In this document: piece after piece, positions 1 to 13,631 of the stretch
Layout of the letters: each line of letters starts with the position of its first letter
Numbering within the stretch: the stretch's first letter is position 1
NCBI GenBank assembly: GCA_964019055.1
Contig: OZ025207.1
Coordinates: forward strand, 18,067,730 to 18,131,729
Direction: 5' to 3'
From: Anthopleura xanthogrammica
Lineage: Eukaryota > Cnidaria > Anthozoa > Actiniaria > Actiniidae
DNA length: 64,000 nucleotides
Program-made: the position numbers and the translations under genes
The notes under the pieces: generated by a model
The model's database searches: none
Told to the model about the DNA's origin: nothing
The model's input: the letters and a program-made list of their open reading frames with translations, nothing else

Positions 1-384
1 CCCTTAGAAAAAGACTTAGAAGCTTTATTGCAGAAGGTGAAACACAAAAAAGTATGTCTTGAGAATATTCTCTGTTCGCAGTTTGCCGTGCTTGGATTAA
101 TTCGAGTGCAAAACCTTCATTTTAAGAAAGATGTTATTGTCAGATACACCACTGACAACTGGAGAACCTACAGGGACATTTGGTCTGATTATGTGTCCTC
201 GGCACCCGACAAATCCTCTGATAAGTTCACCTTCAGAATCTCTCTTCATTGTTGGCTATTGAATGATAAGCAGAACATTGAATTTGCGATTCGATATAAA
301 GTCAACGGCAAGGAATACTGGGACAATAACGGTGGCTTGAACTATCTTGTCAAATGTTACAGTGAGAGAAGTATTTTTCGCTGA
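1..384 (+). CDS. Glycogen-targeting regulatory subunit of protein phosphatase 1 (PPP1R3 family), C-terminal part
   Basis: The frame is open from base 1 to a TGA at 382-384 (127 codons), so this is the 3' end of a gene that starts left of the window. The visible protein is a carbohydrate-binding module of family 21. VCLEN lies at codons 18-22, the beta-strand segment IRVQNLHF at 34-41, a conserved Trp at 54 (DNW) and the signature YWDNNGGLNY at 106-115, which is the glycogen-contacting end of the module. In PPP1R3B/C/D/E proteins this module follows an RVxF-type PP1-docking motif, which would lie upstream and is not seen here. By family knowledge the protein tethers PP1 to glycogen particles and promotes dephosphorylation of glycogen synthase. 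An internal TTGCAG at 28-33 could be misread as a splice acceptor, but the residues before it still align with the family, so I treat the exon as continuous. The paralogue cannot be assigned. Confidence 0.88.
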   Translation, partial: PLEKDLEALLQKVKHKKVCLENILCSQFAVLGLIRVQNLHFKKDVIVRYTTDNWRTYRDIWSDYVSSAPDKSSDKFTFRISLHCWLLNDKQNIEFAIRYKVNGKEYWDNNGGLNYLVKCYSERSIFR

Positions 385-499
385 CAAATAGCAACGTTTG
401 CGAGTCGAGCTTTAACATGTACCAAAACATACTTCTTCAGTCGCTGTTTTATTTAGACAGAAATGTTTTCAGAGTGTTTTTCTTTGCATCGAGCGAAGA

Positions 500-505
500 A
501 ATAAA
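500..505 (+). promoter_or_regulatory. Putative poly(A) signal of the PPP1R3-family gene
   Basis: A canonical AATAAA lies about 115 bases after the stop codon of the glycogen-targeting subunit, in the expected position for 3'-end formation. A second AT-rich tract follows. The assignment is positional only. Confidence 0.5.
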
Positions 506-1372
506 ATCAAAGTAAAATGAAAAATTATTATTCCATCTGTCAGCCACTGTCAGACAGAAGCACCTGATGGCTCAGAGGCTTTGTTCCTGCATGACCCTAT
601 TCATTGAGATGGAAGTCAGGCGAAAGACAAGTAAGAAATTCATAGACATCTTTTGTTATGTCTGCGAATGCTGCTTGGTTGATTTTGACTTGGAATCGAC
701 GAATGTTTGCTACAAGAAGCCACTGAACTGGGTTTGTTTGTTACAGTCTATTGACTAGTGATGTCAGATCATGACGAACGACGGTTCAAGGAAAAATATC
801 CTTGACAATGAATGAAAATTAGTGGATTTAAAATCCGTAAATATAACATAATTGATGGTTAGTTAATCCTTGTGTGAGAAAAAAACCTTTCCAAATAATT
901 TATCAAGCGATAAGTTAACACGTTATCAATGAAATCTTTAATATTATAGCTATAAGTTAAGTGTTTTGACTAAGTGAATTGAAGTCATTTCACCCGGGAC
1001 TGCATGCGGTCGACTTTATCCTGCGGAGAATTAACGAACACAAGCAAATAAATACGGCTCGTCAAGATTATTGAACTCGGCAGTTTTGTAGTGACATTGT
1101 ACATACTTTATGTAAAACTGCATCTGTTTTGTCAAAATCGAATTTTATTTTCCTTGCTCCCGCCATTTGTGAAATACATATTTCTTTTATGCATTTGCAT
1201 ATATACATATTACATATACAATAATATGCAGAAACTTTCATTCGTTCTCCAAAGATAAATATATATATGTATCGCGATTCTCCTATAACTTTGGTCTGGA
1301 GAGAGCCGCCAATATATAAACCCGTATTGTCGGCTCAGAATTACCGCACGATAGAAAAATCGCGATACAAAA
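506..1372. other. Intergenic AT-rich sequence, no gene seen
   Basis: Neither strand shows a coding exon I can support. The short open frame at 567-758 has no recognisable motif. From about 1190 the sequence is strongly AT-rich with TATA-type dinucleotide runs. Confidence 0.5.
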
Positions 1373-1506
1373 CTTATTGCGATTTTGAGCCGCCAATACA
1401 GGTTAAATTGACGTCGTGAAGAAGCTTAAGGCCAATACGGAATATATTTTCTCCCAACTAGCCGCCAATATAAACCCGTGTTGGCGGCTCAAAATCGCAA
1501 TAAGTT
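1290..1506. repeat. Foldback (inverted-repeat) element with GCCGCCAATA blocks
   Basis: AACTTATTGCGATTTTGAGC at about 1371 returns in reverse complement near 1485-1506, giving arms of roughly 28 bp that enclose the GCCGCCAATA block. A third, diverged block around 1305-1340 reads GCCGCCAATATATAAACCCG. This is the architecture of a small non-autonomous DNA element or a decayed nested pair. No transposase is present. Confidence 0.55.
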
Positions 1507-2667
1507 ATAAATATCAAAAAATATAAGAAATTATAGGACACATTCACTAATATTTTTTCTGGTAGTCTACTCCCAAGGATATCTAAAAAAAAAATATCAG
1601 TATCCCATAATTTCTTTTATCTTGATATTTAATTTTTGGAGAAAAGTTTCTGCAATTGCTGTATGTAAAAAGAAATTGTGTGATACCTTCACTATATGTG
1701 TGTCATTTGTCTATATATATATATATATGTATATATGTATAATACACGGCCAATATTAGTAACCTTCAAACAAGGTCTAGTTTTGGGACAAATAACACCA
1801 TATAAGGAGAACAAAACTGCCGGAAATTCGTACCGAAGCTAGACCATAATGCACTATGTTCGCAATCTCAGTAAAGGCCTAAGTACAAGAAGATAAATCT
1901 ACTAGCTATCGTGATAATGGATTTTAACAGAGATATATTGAATGGTATTGGATAGATATTGAATGAATAAATAAATAAATAAGTTATTATACTAGAATAT
2001 TTATATTAAAATAGCATAGCTAGAAAAGATATCTAAATATTAAATATTTGTAATGATCAGTTTAAAATATAATGTAAAAAAATATTTTGTAAAATAAAAA
2101 TTCATTTATACAAAGAATCGCAGTTGTCCTCAACAAGTATGCGTAGTGAAGTGTTTCTTGTATTTTAGAATAAAATATTTCTCCATAATAAAATATGTCC
2201 CTATAATAAGAAAATTCTACTTTGTCTGCTGTCCTCGGAAGTCGTTTTTAATAGTCATTGCAAATCTAGACTCTCTGGCGACTCAAACGATACCCTCTTT
2301 CAGCAGCAACTGCTGATGACGTTCTAGTTTCTCTGACAGTTAAAGGTTAATCATCGGGTGATAGGATTGCGTTACTATAAGCTATAAATGTAGCATGTAC
2401 GTTGTGGAGTGCGTGACTTTCCACAAAATTTAACTCGGTATGAATTTTACAAGATATTTACGTTCATTCAGAATGGGGATTCTTATTAAAAACGCCAGCA
2501 CGATGTTGTTAACGTCATAGAAGTGAAGAGTGAGTATGGTAGTTTTGTATGGATTAGGGCCTTGGAATAGAAAATCATGGCTATCCAGAACAATAGATGG
2601 AATTTCGTATTCATGGTAAACGATACAGCAGTTTGCCGTAAAACTATCCGTTTTTGGCTGAATGAAA
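1507..2667. other. Intergenic sequence, no gene seen
   Basis: AT-rich sequence with a short (TA)n run near 1712-1730 and several AATAAA-like runs at 1965-2100. The overlapping minus-strand frames at 2430-2680 have no recognisable domain and I do not call them. Confidence 0.45.
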
Positions 2668-3265
2668 TGCATGTGCGCATATTGGTATGTTATGTATACA
2701 TTTGCGCATATTGGTATGTTATGTATACATTGCGCAGTGTTGGTATGTTATGTATACATGTGCGCATATTGGTATGTTATGTATACATTTGCGCATATTG
2801 GTATGTTATGTATACATTGCGCAGTGTTGGTATGTTATGTATACATGTGCACAGTGTTGGTATGTTATGTATACATGTGCGCATATTGGTATGTTATGTA
2901 TACAGTGCGCATATTGGTATCGTATGCATACAAGTGCGCATATTGGTATGTTATGTATACATGTGCGCATATTGGTATGTTATGTATACATGTGCGCATA
3001 TTGGTATGTTATGTATACAGTGCGCATATTGGTATGTTATGTATACATTGCGCAGTGTTGGTATGTTATGTATACATGTGCGCAGTGTTGGTATGCTATG
3101 TATACATGTGTGCAGTGTTGGTATGTTATGTATACATGTGCGCAGTGTTGGTATGTTATGTATACATGTGCACAGTGTTGGTATGTTATGTATACATGTG
3201 TGCAGTGTTGGTATACTATGTATAAATGTTTGCAGTGTTGGTATGTTATGTATAAATGCGTACAA
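2668..3265. repeat. 29-bp minisatellite, 20 copies
   Basis: About 20 tandem copies of a 29-bp unit, core GGTATGTTATGTATACAT followed by a GTGCGCATATT or GTGCGCAGTGTT linker. Each unit carries the 10-bp perfect palindrome ATGTATACAT. The first half mixes the two linker types in an A-A-B rhythm; the last seven copies are all the GTGTT type. Because 29 is not a multiple of three and the unit lacks stop codons, several frames stay open for 100-240 codons. Those long open frames are artefacts of the repeat and not genes. Confidence 0.95.
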
Positions 3266-5346
<2,081 letters not shown>

Positions 5347-5425
5347 AGGAGTTGGTTATATTATGACCAACGACTGAAGAAATATTCGTATGAAGATCAT
5401 ACGTCTATGATCACAATAAATAAGA

Positions 5426-5537
5426 TCTAGTAAATATAAAATGATATAGGACTAATGATACTATATATATATACTATAAAATGATATAGGACTAATGATA
5501 CTATATATATATATACTATAAAATGATATAGGACTAA
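5426..5537. repeat. Three-copy ~40-bp tandem repeat with (TA)n tails
   Basis: The block ATAAAATGATATAGGACTAA plus TGATACTATATATA-type sequence occurs at about 5438, 5477 and 5518. The first two copies are complete and differ by one TA step in the tail. Confidence 0.8.
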
Positions 5538-6365
5538 GGGTTAACTAACTATCAAATTAATTACCATTAAAAAGACATCTACTGCGCGGGAAAGTATATG
5601 GGTACCTCTATCTCTTAAAACTCTTGATTTCTTAGGTGGCAATAAATCTCTCAATAAACATTAATAATAGTAATTTTGTTCACTCGTGTTGCGCAAATAT
5701 CAATCTTTGACGGATTTTCATTTGCGCATTACAATATTTTACAATATAAAATACATAAGATATATTATGATATAAATATGAAAGATGATGATCTACAATA
5801 TATTACCACCATGCTCACAACCACACGCGGGCGCCACCCTAAATCGCGCCGCAAACCCTGAAAACATCGAGGCGCACATTCAGTCAATATCTGCTTATTA
5901 GAATTAAAAGGGCTTCTTTTTTCTTTTCTAGTTCATTATCAGCTGTATCAGTATTCTATAGCATATACCATCAGGATCTTGGTGAATTTTTTGTTTAGAA
6001 AAACAACCCTGACTTGTTGAAAACTTATCATGATTAAAATAGTCATTCATTCATCTTGAAAGGTTCTCAGAAACCAAGGATTTTATTACTGCATTCATTA
6101 GTTTTGCCAGACACAACCAAGATGATTCTAGGATTCTATGGAGTCGAATAAAGATTTTTTTCATTCATTAGTTTGAGACTTCTCTTGAACCTTACCGCCC
6201 CCCGGGCCTTACCGTTACTTCTTTATTTGCGTTTTAAGAATTTTCGTGGGTAAATTTATATTCGAGTTAGCGTGCATGCATTTATGAAAAGTGGTTATAG
6301 CTAATAGTCTTCGTGAAGATAAAAAAAAAATGTTTATTAATTAATAAGAACTATTAAATTTGAGA
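5538..6365. other. Intergenic sequence, no gene seen
   Basis: No supported gene or large repeat. The frame at 5676-5861 has no recognisable domain. Confidence 0.4.
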
Positions 6366-6367
6366 CT

Positions 6368-6480
6368 CCTCTACAATACAATACAATAACTTTATTTAAG
6401 GAGGAATACATAATAATCTTTTACAGTTTTTTAACTTACGGCCCTCTAAGGACCAACCCTAATCACTTGTTCATTTACGA
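6368..6480 (-). mobile_element. Probable 3' tail of a non-LTR retrotransposon
   Basis: Read on the minus strand, the block ends in AAATAAAGTTATTG followed by a short TATTG repeat. This is the tail style of many invertebrate CR1/L2/RTE-like LINEs. Only the tail and a piece of 3' UTR can be seen; no reverse transcriptase sequence is left. Confidence 0.4.
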
Positions 6481-7264
6481 CAAAATTGTTTTAAGAATTC
6501 ATATTCGAGTTCGCGCGCACTGGTCTAGGTAATTATAACTAATAATCTAAAAGAAAATTAAGAATTGATTAATATTTCATTATCAATTTTCATTCGAGAG
6601 CATATTGAAAAAAGGATATACGATTTTGAAATTTTTCATTCAATATTTTTTAAATTTACAACAAAAATGTTTTACAAACTTTTGTGAGTTTGCGCGCACC
6701 ATTACATTGTGCGCACTCCAGACTGTCATGCCTTGCAACAGATTACCATATTAACATATCAGCCGCTGGGTATCGAGCACTTCTTTTTTCACTTAACCAA
6801 GGCAACTACAATGACAGGTTTTATGGATAATGACAGAAAATAATTAAAGTGTTACTACCGAAGGCTAGTTCTGTTTCTTTAAAAGTAAACAGCAACTTTG
6901 ATACCTTATTTGCATAGTCTGACAAAATATAGTCGCCAAGACAACCATATTTGCGCGTGTTTTTTTAAAGCAAGAAACGAACGACGAACAATTCCAAGAA
7001 CAGAGGCATCAAACTCCTGAAAAATCGATTCAACTCATCTCATATATACCTTTTAACTGAATTTTAGCGTATTGACTTTAATGAAATGGATTTTAAATAC
7101 GTTGCTAGGGAACCGAATTCACAAAGTAAAAACGATCAGACACTTGCCGGGTCTGCAAAGATTAAATTTTAGATATTCATTTACACCCACACTTAATTAG
7201 GAGTTTTAGCCGCGCAGTTTTAGCTGTGCGTAATGATGATGGAATCGTGAGCATGACACTACAC
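6481..7264. other. Intergenic sequence, no gene seen
   Basis: AT-rich sequence with isolated TTCGCGCGCAC-type patches near 6510 and 6695. No gene is supported. Confidence 0.4.
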
Positions 7265-7740
7265 TCATGTGTGGGCGATGAAAAAAAAAAAAACACATTT
7301 CAATGTAAGTGTTATAGTGTCCCAGAATCGTGTGCGTGATGTGACACAGGGTGTGTGAGTGTGATATCTCAGAATCGTGTGCGTTAAATGATACATGCGT
7401 GTTGAGCGTGATATTTCAGAATCGTGCGCGTGATGTGACACGTGCGTGTTTGAGCGTGATATCTCGTGATATCTTAGATTGGTGTGCGTGATGTGACAGA
7501 AAGGTGTGCAATGAAAATGGAGATGACACGATTGTGGTGCGCGACACAGTCTTGGCGTGCTATCCCATGAGAGTGTGTGTGTTCTTTGCCATAGCAGTGT
7601 GTTTTTTCTGGAGGGATACGTTACTGTAACTTGAACGTGCGTTTCCGAGCACGTACCGTGCGCTATGACACAGAATAGTCGGAATAGATCCATGGGTGCG
7701 CGTGAGACCCAACATAAGCATGCATCGTGCATGAACCACG
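7265..7740. repeat. Degenerate GT-rich minisatellite
   Basis: Words such as TCAGAATCGTG, GTGCGTGATGTGACA and GTGTGAGCGTGATATC recur at 50-65 bp spacing, most clearly from 7315 to 7500. The plus strand is strongly rich in G and T. The 155-codon minus frame here is rich in His, Thr and Arg because of the repeat and has no recognisable domain, so I do not call a protein. Confidence 0.6.
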
Positions 7741-9300
7741 CGTCGTGCGGGCCGGTATCCGTTCTGTACGTATCATGAAAAAAGCGAGTTTGCGAGATAT
7801 TATCGTAGTGTGTGATGAATATTAATGTAGCTGTAGAAGAGAGATTAACTGTGGATAAAATACTTCTGACTCCTTGGCGCCTGTGTAAGTAGGAAACACT
7901 TGATGTCTATGAAGTTGCTTAAAATAGATGATAACTAAAATTAGTAGTGAATCTAGAGCCAGCCTGGAAGTCGATTACTTGCGAAGAACATGGATGATAT
8001 CGATTTTGTTAGCGCGGTTCAGGAATAAATATAGTATTAGGATATTGATTGCTGAACGTGATGCGGAGACGTAGGTATCTGAATCAGTGACTTGATTCCC
8101 ATAGTGATCGAATATTCCGTAATTAAGGAAAATGTTAAGTATACATAGACTTAATAAGATATCGCCTAAATCAAACTTCGTAATGGAGAATCAATTTTGA
8201 TTATTCTTTTGATGGTTTTCAAAACCGCCTGAAAAACAAACTCCCGTCCATATTCAGATAAAAACAGCCCCCTTGCTGCACGACGCCCACGTTCAGTGGC
8301 TGATTTCATCACTATCACTATTAACATGACTAAGACTTCCTTCCTTCCTAAGATCCTTGCGTGAAGCAGTCAGAATGTTTCTTTGATAATCGGCGAAGCG
8401 ATAAAATAATATACTCCACTTATCAGCCTAATTCAGCCTTTGTGAAGGCCGATCACTATGACAACGGGTAGAGATACCCCAAACGATATTCCATCTTGTT
8501 CAAATAAGAAAAAGAACTTTGGACTCATTAGACTTGACATTAGTCGGTTCTTTTTGACATTTTCAGCTCTGGCAAACTCTGAAATCATTAAAGAAAGTAG
8601 GCGATGCCAGCAAGTCTGAGTGGTTAAGAATTCAGACAATCCAAGTACCCTGGTCATAAAAGGGGAAACATTAAGAATTTGAGGCTACAAAGTGCACATT
8701 CATCTATGACTAAAAACTGCGTCTTTCCTAGACAAAACAGGAATCGTACGTTGTTACGTTCATATCACGTCCGCACAAAACAAGGGGGAAATTGTGGATA
8801 TTATTTGATGGTAACCATAGTGATAAGTCAGTGACAGTTTATAGAAAAATTTTCATAATTTTGTCTGGACTTTTTAGAAAGAAAAAAAAGCTTACCATTG
8901 TTTAATTAGACGACTGATTTTAATCATTTTCATGATTTTAAAAGCGTTCTAATAGGGAAACTTCAATGAAAAACACTTATTCATTAAATATAATTCTTTT
9001 AAAAATTCCAGTCTGATTGAAAGTGTCTCGTAAAGATCCCTCATTAATTTAACGAGTATCCTTTTACCAGTGTCTTGTCAGGGTAGGGATTAAAGACACG
9101 GCTTAAGAGCTTCTTTCTCGAAAATTGAGAAGATGAATGGAGGGATTAAAAATAGAGGAGGGATGAGCAAGTTGAGCTGCTTTAAACATCAACACTTAAA
9201 GAATATCCATATGTGAAAGGATTACAATAACAGCACGAACTAAAGAGATTAGTGCACTAAAAATAAAAGCCATGGACATATGAGAATTGTTTGACCTTAT
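7741..9300. other. Intergenic sequence, no gene seen
   Basis: No supported gene, array or inverted repeat. The 74-codon minus frame at 8433-8657 has no recognisable motif. Confidence 0.4.
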
Positions 9301-9349
9301 GGTGTGGTCTGTAGGGTGCAACTGCATGGCGAAGGCTACAGAATGGCAG

Positions 9350-10385
9350 CTGTTAACACCTTGTCTCAACAATTCAAAACAGTAACTATTACTGCAGAGT
9401 GTAATGGGCAGATGTATTAGTGTACTAGCACCTTATCAGACAAGGGTCACCATCTTGAGGCACTTTAACTTACAGGTGTAATGCACCTTATCACAACTGA
9501 ATTTACAACAGGAGTATTTATGGCTACCATCTTGAGGCACTTTAACTTACAGGTTTAATGCACCTTATCACAACTGAATTTACAACAGGAGTATTTATGG
9601 CTACCATCTTGAGGCACTTTAACTTACAGGTTTAATGCACCTTATCACAACTGAATTTACAACAGGAGTAATTATGGCTACCATCTTGAGGCACTTTAAC
9701 TTAGATGCAATGCACCTTATCACAACTGAATTTACAACAGGAGTATTTATGGCTACCATCTTGAGGCACTTTAACTTACAGGTTTAATACACCTTATCAC
9801 AACTGAATTTACAACAGGAGTATTTATGGCTACCATCTTGAGGCACTTTAACTTACAGGTTTAATACACCTTATCACAACTGAATTTACAACAGGAGTAA
9901 TTATGGCTACCATCTTGAGGCACTTTAACTTACAGGTTTAATACACCTTATCACAACTGAATTTACAACAGGAGTATTTATGGCTACCATCTTGAGGCAC
10001 TTTAACTTACAGGTTTAATACACCTTATCACAACTGAATTTACAACAGGAGTAATTATGGCTACCATCTTGAGGCACTTTAACTTAGATGCAATGCACCT
10101 TATCACAACTGAATTTACAACTGTTGCTACAGATTGTGATTGACAGATGAGGTTTACTAACACCTTATCACAACAGTTATCAATTTAAGGTACATTTACT
10201 TGCAGGTGCAGTGCACCTTATCACAACTGCATCAAAGCCTTTCCAGCTAAGGATAATATCAGCCCTTAGTTTTATGGTCAGGTGTTGTGAGCTAACACCT
10301 TACGACAACGATCTCTGACTATTGCTTTCATGTACACATTACCACAACTATTTACAACTACAAAAACTATCGCCATATTTTTGGT
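9350..10385. repeat. 77-bp tandem repeat field, left part
   Basis: CTACCATCTTGAGGCACTTT marks units starting at 9524, 9601, 9678, 9753, 9830, 9907, 9984 and 10061. The spacing is 77 bp except one 75-bp copy. A diverged unit precedes (about 9448), and decayed units carrying CACCTTATCACAAC follow to about 10350. Small variants (AGGTTTAATGCACC, AGGTTTAATACACC, TAGATGCAATGCACC) alternate, which suggests multi-unit duplication. Confidence 0.92.
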
Positions 10386-10439
10386 AGGCAAGTAAAGTAA
10401 AGTGGACTGAGACCTTAATATGATAATTATGACAGCTTA

Positions 10440-10443
10440 ACTC

Positions 10444-10474
<31 letters not shown>

Positions 10475-11225
10475 TTCTACATTTATATAGCGCCATATAT
10501 ATATACTCTATGGCGCTTCACAGTCCAACATGCCAAAAATGTAGTTAAAAAATATATATCCTATACACCGAATCGAAATACAGCGACCAATTCAAGCAAC
10601 CACCGCCCCAGACTGACCAGCCCCCCACACACGCGAAAACGCTTTATGTTTCCACATGAACACGAGGCCAGCCAGTCCCGAACAACAGCCACTCAAATCG
10701 GCCGCCATACCTCGACTCGGTGTATCCCTAACTATTAAAATTAATAAAATAACTAATAAATGCATCTAATTGATATGAAAAATTATTCCTAATAATAATA
10801 AGAAATCTAGGATAAAACTAATAATATGAAAACGATTAAGAGCTATATACAGATCTAAAAATAAATGTCTTAAGTTCTTTTTTGAAGCGGTTCGTATCGT
10901 TGATTAATTTTAGATGTTTTGGAAGAGAGTTCCATAACTTAGGGCCAGCAAACCCGAAGGTTCGTCCACCGAAGGAGCTTCTCTTAATTCTTGGCACCAA
11001 GAGATCATTGTTGCTGTCAGCTCTTGTTCCTTCGTCAGGCCTCTTCTGTACGAGATCAGCTAGATATACTGGTGATAAGCCATTCAAAGTCTTGTGGATG
11101 GTTACTAGGACTTTGTATTCAATCCGTTTACTAATGGGGAGCCAATGAAGGTGCTTCATGACAGGTGTTATGTGGTCATATTTACTGCATTGAGTGATGA
11201 GTCGAGGGCTAATAGAGAATAGATC
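10440..11225 (-). mobile_element. 5'-truncated LINE inserted in the 77-bp repeat field
   Basis: On the minus strand the element reads from a truncated reverse-transcriptase C-terminal coding tail (about 11213 down to 10836) through a ~350-bp 3' UTR to a (TTA)n tail at 10441-10473. The UTR contains the hairpin GCGCCATA...TATGGCGC at about 10490-10516. Repeat-field sequence (ACCTTATCACAACA at about 11237, then 77-bp units) resumes beyond the 5' end. A truncated 5' end and a simple-repeat 3' tail are typical of CR1/L2/RTE-type LINEs. Confidence 0.8.
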
Positions 11226-11294
11226 CAGGGCTAATACCTTATCACAACACTTTCGACTAGGATCAATGTCGCCACATGGTGCAGACAGGTACAT
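10836..11294 (-). pseudogene. C-terminal remnant of a LINE reverse transcriptase ORF
   Basis: From about residue 28 on, the frame shows the hallmark C-terminal region of cnidarian and other invertebrate LINE ORF2 proteins: HWLPISKRIEYKVL at 50-63, LNGLSPVYLADL at 70-81, LLVPR at 98-102 and PKLWNSLPKHLK at 118-129, with a Lys-rich end. The first ~27 codons read through the host tandem repeat and do not belong to the element. The palm domain with the catalytic FADD-type motif and the endonuclease are absent, so this is a dead fragment. The final TAA-proximal end is intact. Confidence 0.82.
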
Positions 11295-11299
11295 TGGCC

Positions 11300-11765
11300 C
11301 TACAGCCTATCACAACAGTTGACGACTGGAGTCATCATTCAATGTCACAGGGTGTAATGGTCGACATACTGCCCCTCTCTCAACAGTTGACAACTGGAGT
11401 CATCATTCAATGTCACAGGGTGTAACGGTCGACATCTACAGTACTGTTCCTCTCCCACAACAGTTGACAACTGGAGTCATCATTCAGTGTCACAGGGTGT
11501 AATGGTCGACATCTACAGTACTACCCCTCTACTACAACAGTTGACAACTGGAGTCATCATTCAGTGTCACAGGGTGTAATGGTCGACATCTACAGTACTA
11601 CCCCTCTACTACAACAGTTGACCACTGGAGTCATCATTCAGTGTCACAGGGTGTAATGGTCGACATCTACAGTACTGCTCCTCTCCCACAACAACTCAAA
11701 ACTTCACTCATAATCCCAGCCTGATACAGAGACGGATTGTTAGTCTACTATCTGTCGGTTTATCA
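11300..11765. repeat. 77-bp tandem repeat field, right part
   Basis: CAACAGTTGACAACTGGAGT marks units starting at 11313, 11381, 11458, 11535, 11612 and 11689; all spacings but the first (68 bp) are exactly 77 bp. The unit differs in sequence from the left array but shares the period and a CTATCACAACAGTT / CTTATCACAACTG core. I infer that both are diverged parts of one old array. Confidence 0.92.
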
Positions 11766-13477
11766 CGTGCAGTGATTGGAGTTACAATATTTTGTTTGAT
11801 AAATTAGTTTCTAAAGGTTAAGTGCACTCTTGGCCTTAGTTGAAAGGGTTTTTAAAAGAAAGGCACGATTCAATACCAAGCTACAGTTCAAAACATTTTT
11901 ACTATTACTCAATTCATCCCTTACTTATATCATATTGTTTTCTTCATTCCAGCCATCCTTGTGTGGTCAAAGTAAGAATACCCAAGCACGCACCATCCAC
12001 ATGTGTAAAGGCTTCAACGTGCGCTCTCATGAATTCTTATCTTTTTTTCAAGAGTTCAATTCAGATTTTTAATCTTGTTCGTGACATCAGTTTAATTCGT
12101 ATATTTTTTCAGTTCCCTGAAGTACCCGACCATCAAAAGCCTCTCAAAACATATACCGTAGGGACTTTTAATCAACATTAGTCACGCAATATCTTTTCCT
12201 CTGTATTCTTTCCCTATCGTCCTCTTCTTCTTCTAATTCAGTTCCTAGGCGTATTTACCTTACAAAGTTCACTTATTCAAACATTTCCTAGGTGAGCATT
12301 GAATATGCTAAGTGTTCATGAAAATCAAGGGTCGACCAAAGGCTTTTTAATATCACACGACTGCCATGCTTATTCCCATGAAAGCAAAAGCAAAAGCCTT
12401 TGGTTCGGGACGTTCTGAAACACCTCAAAGTGAGGGCAAGGGGACCCAAGGAATTTCAACCAATATGGCCTCCCCGTAATACAAGTGAATTTCTATCTAT
12501 GTGACTGCCTAACATATCTGCTTGTACATATTATACATGTATATATTATATATATTATTCGCGTAGGATTTGATAGCTTTTTGTTCCATTATTTCATTAG
12601 TGTCTTCATTCATTAATATATCATTAAATATATAGTTTTACCATAGTTTCATCATAGGTTTATCGATTGTAATGCGCATGATCATTTTATGTATTTTTGG
12701 CAATATAAGTTATTAATTTATTATTATTAAATTATGACTGTCTGCCCAGTATCTCAGTTCTAATGCTACTTAACGCACTCCCAATCTTTCGACCAAACAA
12801 GAGCAGTCTAATTGATCCACTTGAACTAGACCCACTAGTGCCATGATGCGCTTAAGTAATCTTATCATGCACAGGATTAGAAGGATAAAAAAGAACCGGG
12901 ATCTGTGGTTTTGCTTTATACCTTGTAATAAAGTATTGCAGATGGGATTTTCCTAGCTTTCTCGGCTTACTGTACATAAGCTACAACCTTGAGAATTTTT
13001 AGTATAATTGATTTCAATGATATTGAATTCAACATGGAGGATTACTCAAAATCCCTCAAGGATTCTCGCAGATATTTCAGATTTAAATATCTTAATTCAA
13101 GTGCTTTTTCAATCCGTATATTGTTTCATTTTCTACTTTTGGGTTTCATCTGAAACTCGACTCCAAGGGCGGTAACAACAAGAGCGCGCGTCTCGCATAA
13201 TATTGGAGATGAATCGAGAGTTATTTTTTTTCCTTTTGTCTTTTAATAGAAATATTAAATTGCTAGACTATTATATATCCACTGTACCCCGCCTAAAAAT
13301 TAAAATATGTGGCTTTTAAGAAACGATATTCAAGTTCCATAATAGCTGTATCCAAGAGAATCTTTTGTTTAGTATTTCTAAAGATTCCAGAATGTTCTTT
13401 AATAAGTATCTTGTCATATGTTACATTGCAATTGAATGTGAGTGAAAAAAAAATGTTCTCTTCACCGTAGTTGCTGT
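11766..13477. other. Intergenic sequence, no gene seen
   Basis: Two overlapping plus frames at 11830-12181 show no recognisable domain. No array or large inverted repeat is visible; the rest is AT-rich with a short TATATATTATATAT tract near 12540. Confidence 0.4.
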
Positions 13478-13631
13478 ACCGTTTCCACTGGTAATTTTAC
13501 GGCGATTTTTCGGCGATTTCCGCGGCGATTTTTGTCTTTACAAGTTAACCCTTTATCATTCTCGCCTATGACTAAAATCGCCGAAAAAATCGCAACTAAA
13601 ATCGCCGCAAAAATCACCAGTGTAAACGGGT
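13478..13631. mobile_element. Foldback MITE (about 154 bp)
   Basis: The left end reads CCGTTTCCACTGGTAATTTT followed by CGGCGATTTTTCGGCGATTT. The right end is its imperfect reverse complement (AAAATCACCAGTGTAAACGG). Almost the whole element folds back on itself around a centre near 13555. No coding capacity; the overlapping 90-codon plus frame is incidental. Confidence 0.75.

Noticed and set aside
7265..7732. 155-codon minus-strand frame rich in His/Thr/Arg
   Set aside because: It lies in a degenerate GT-rich tandem repeat and shows repeat-derived words without any domain or splice context.
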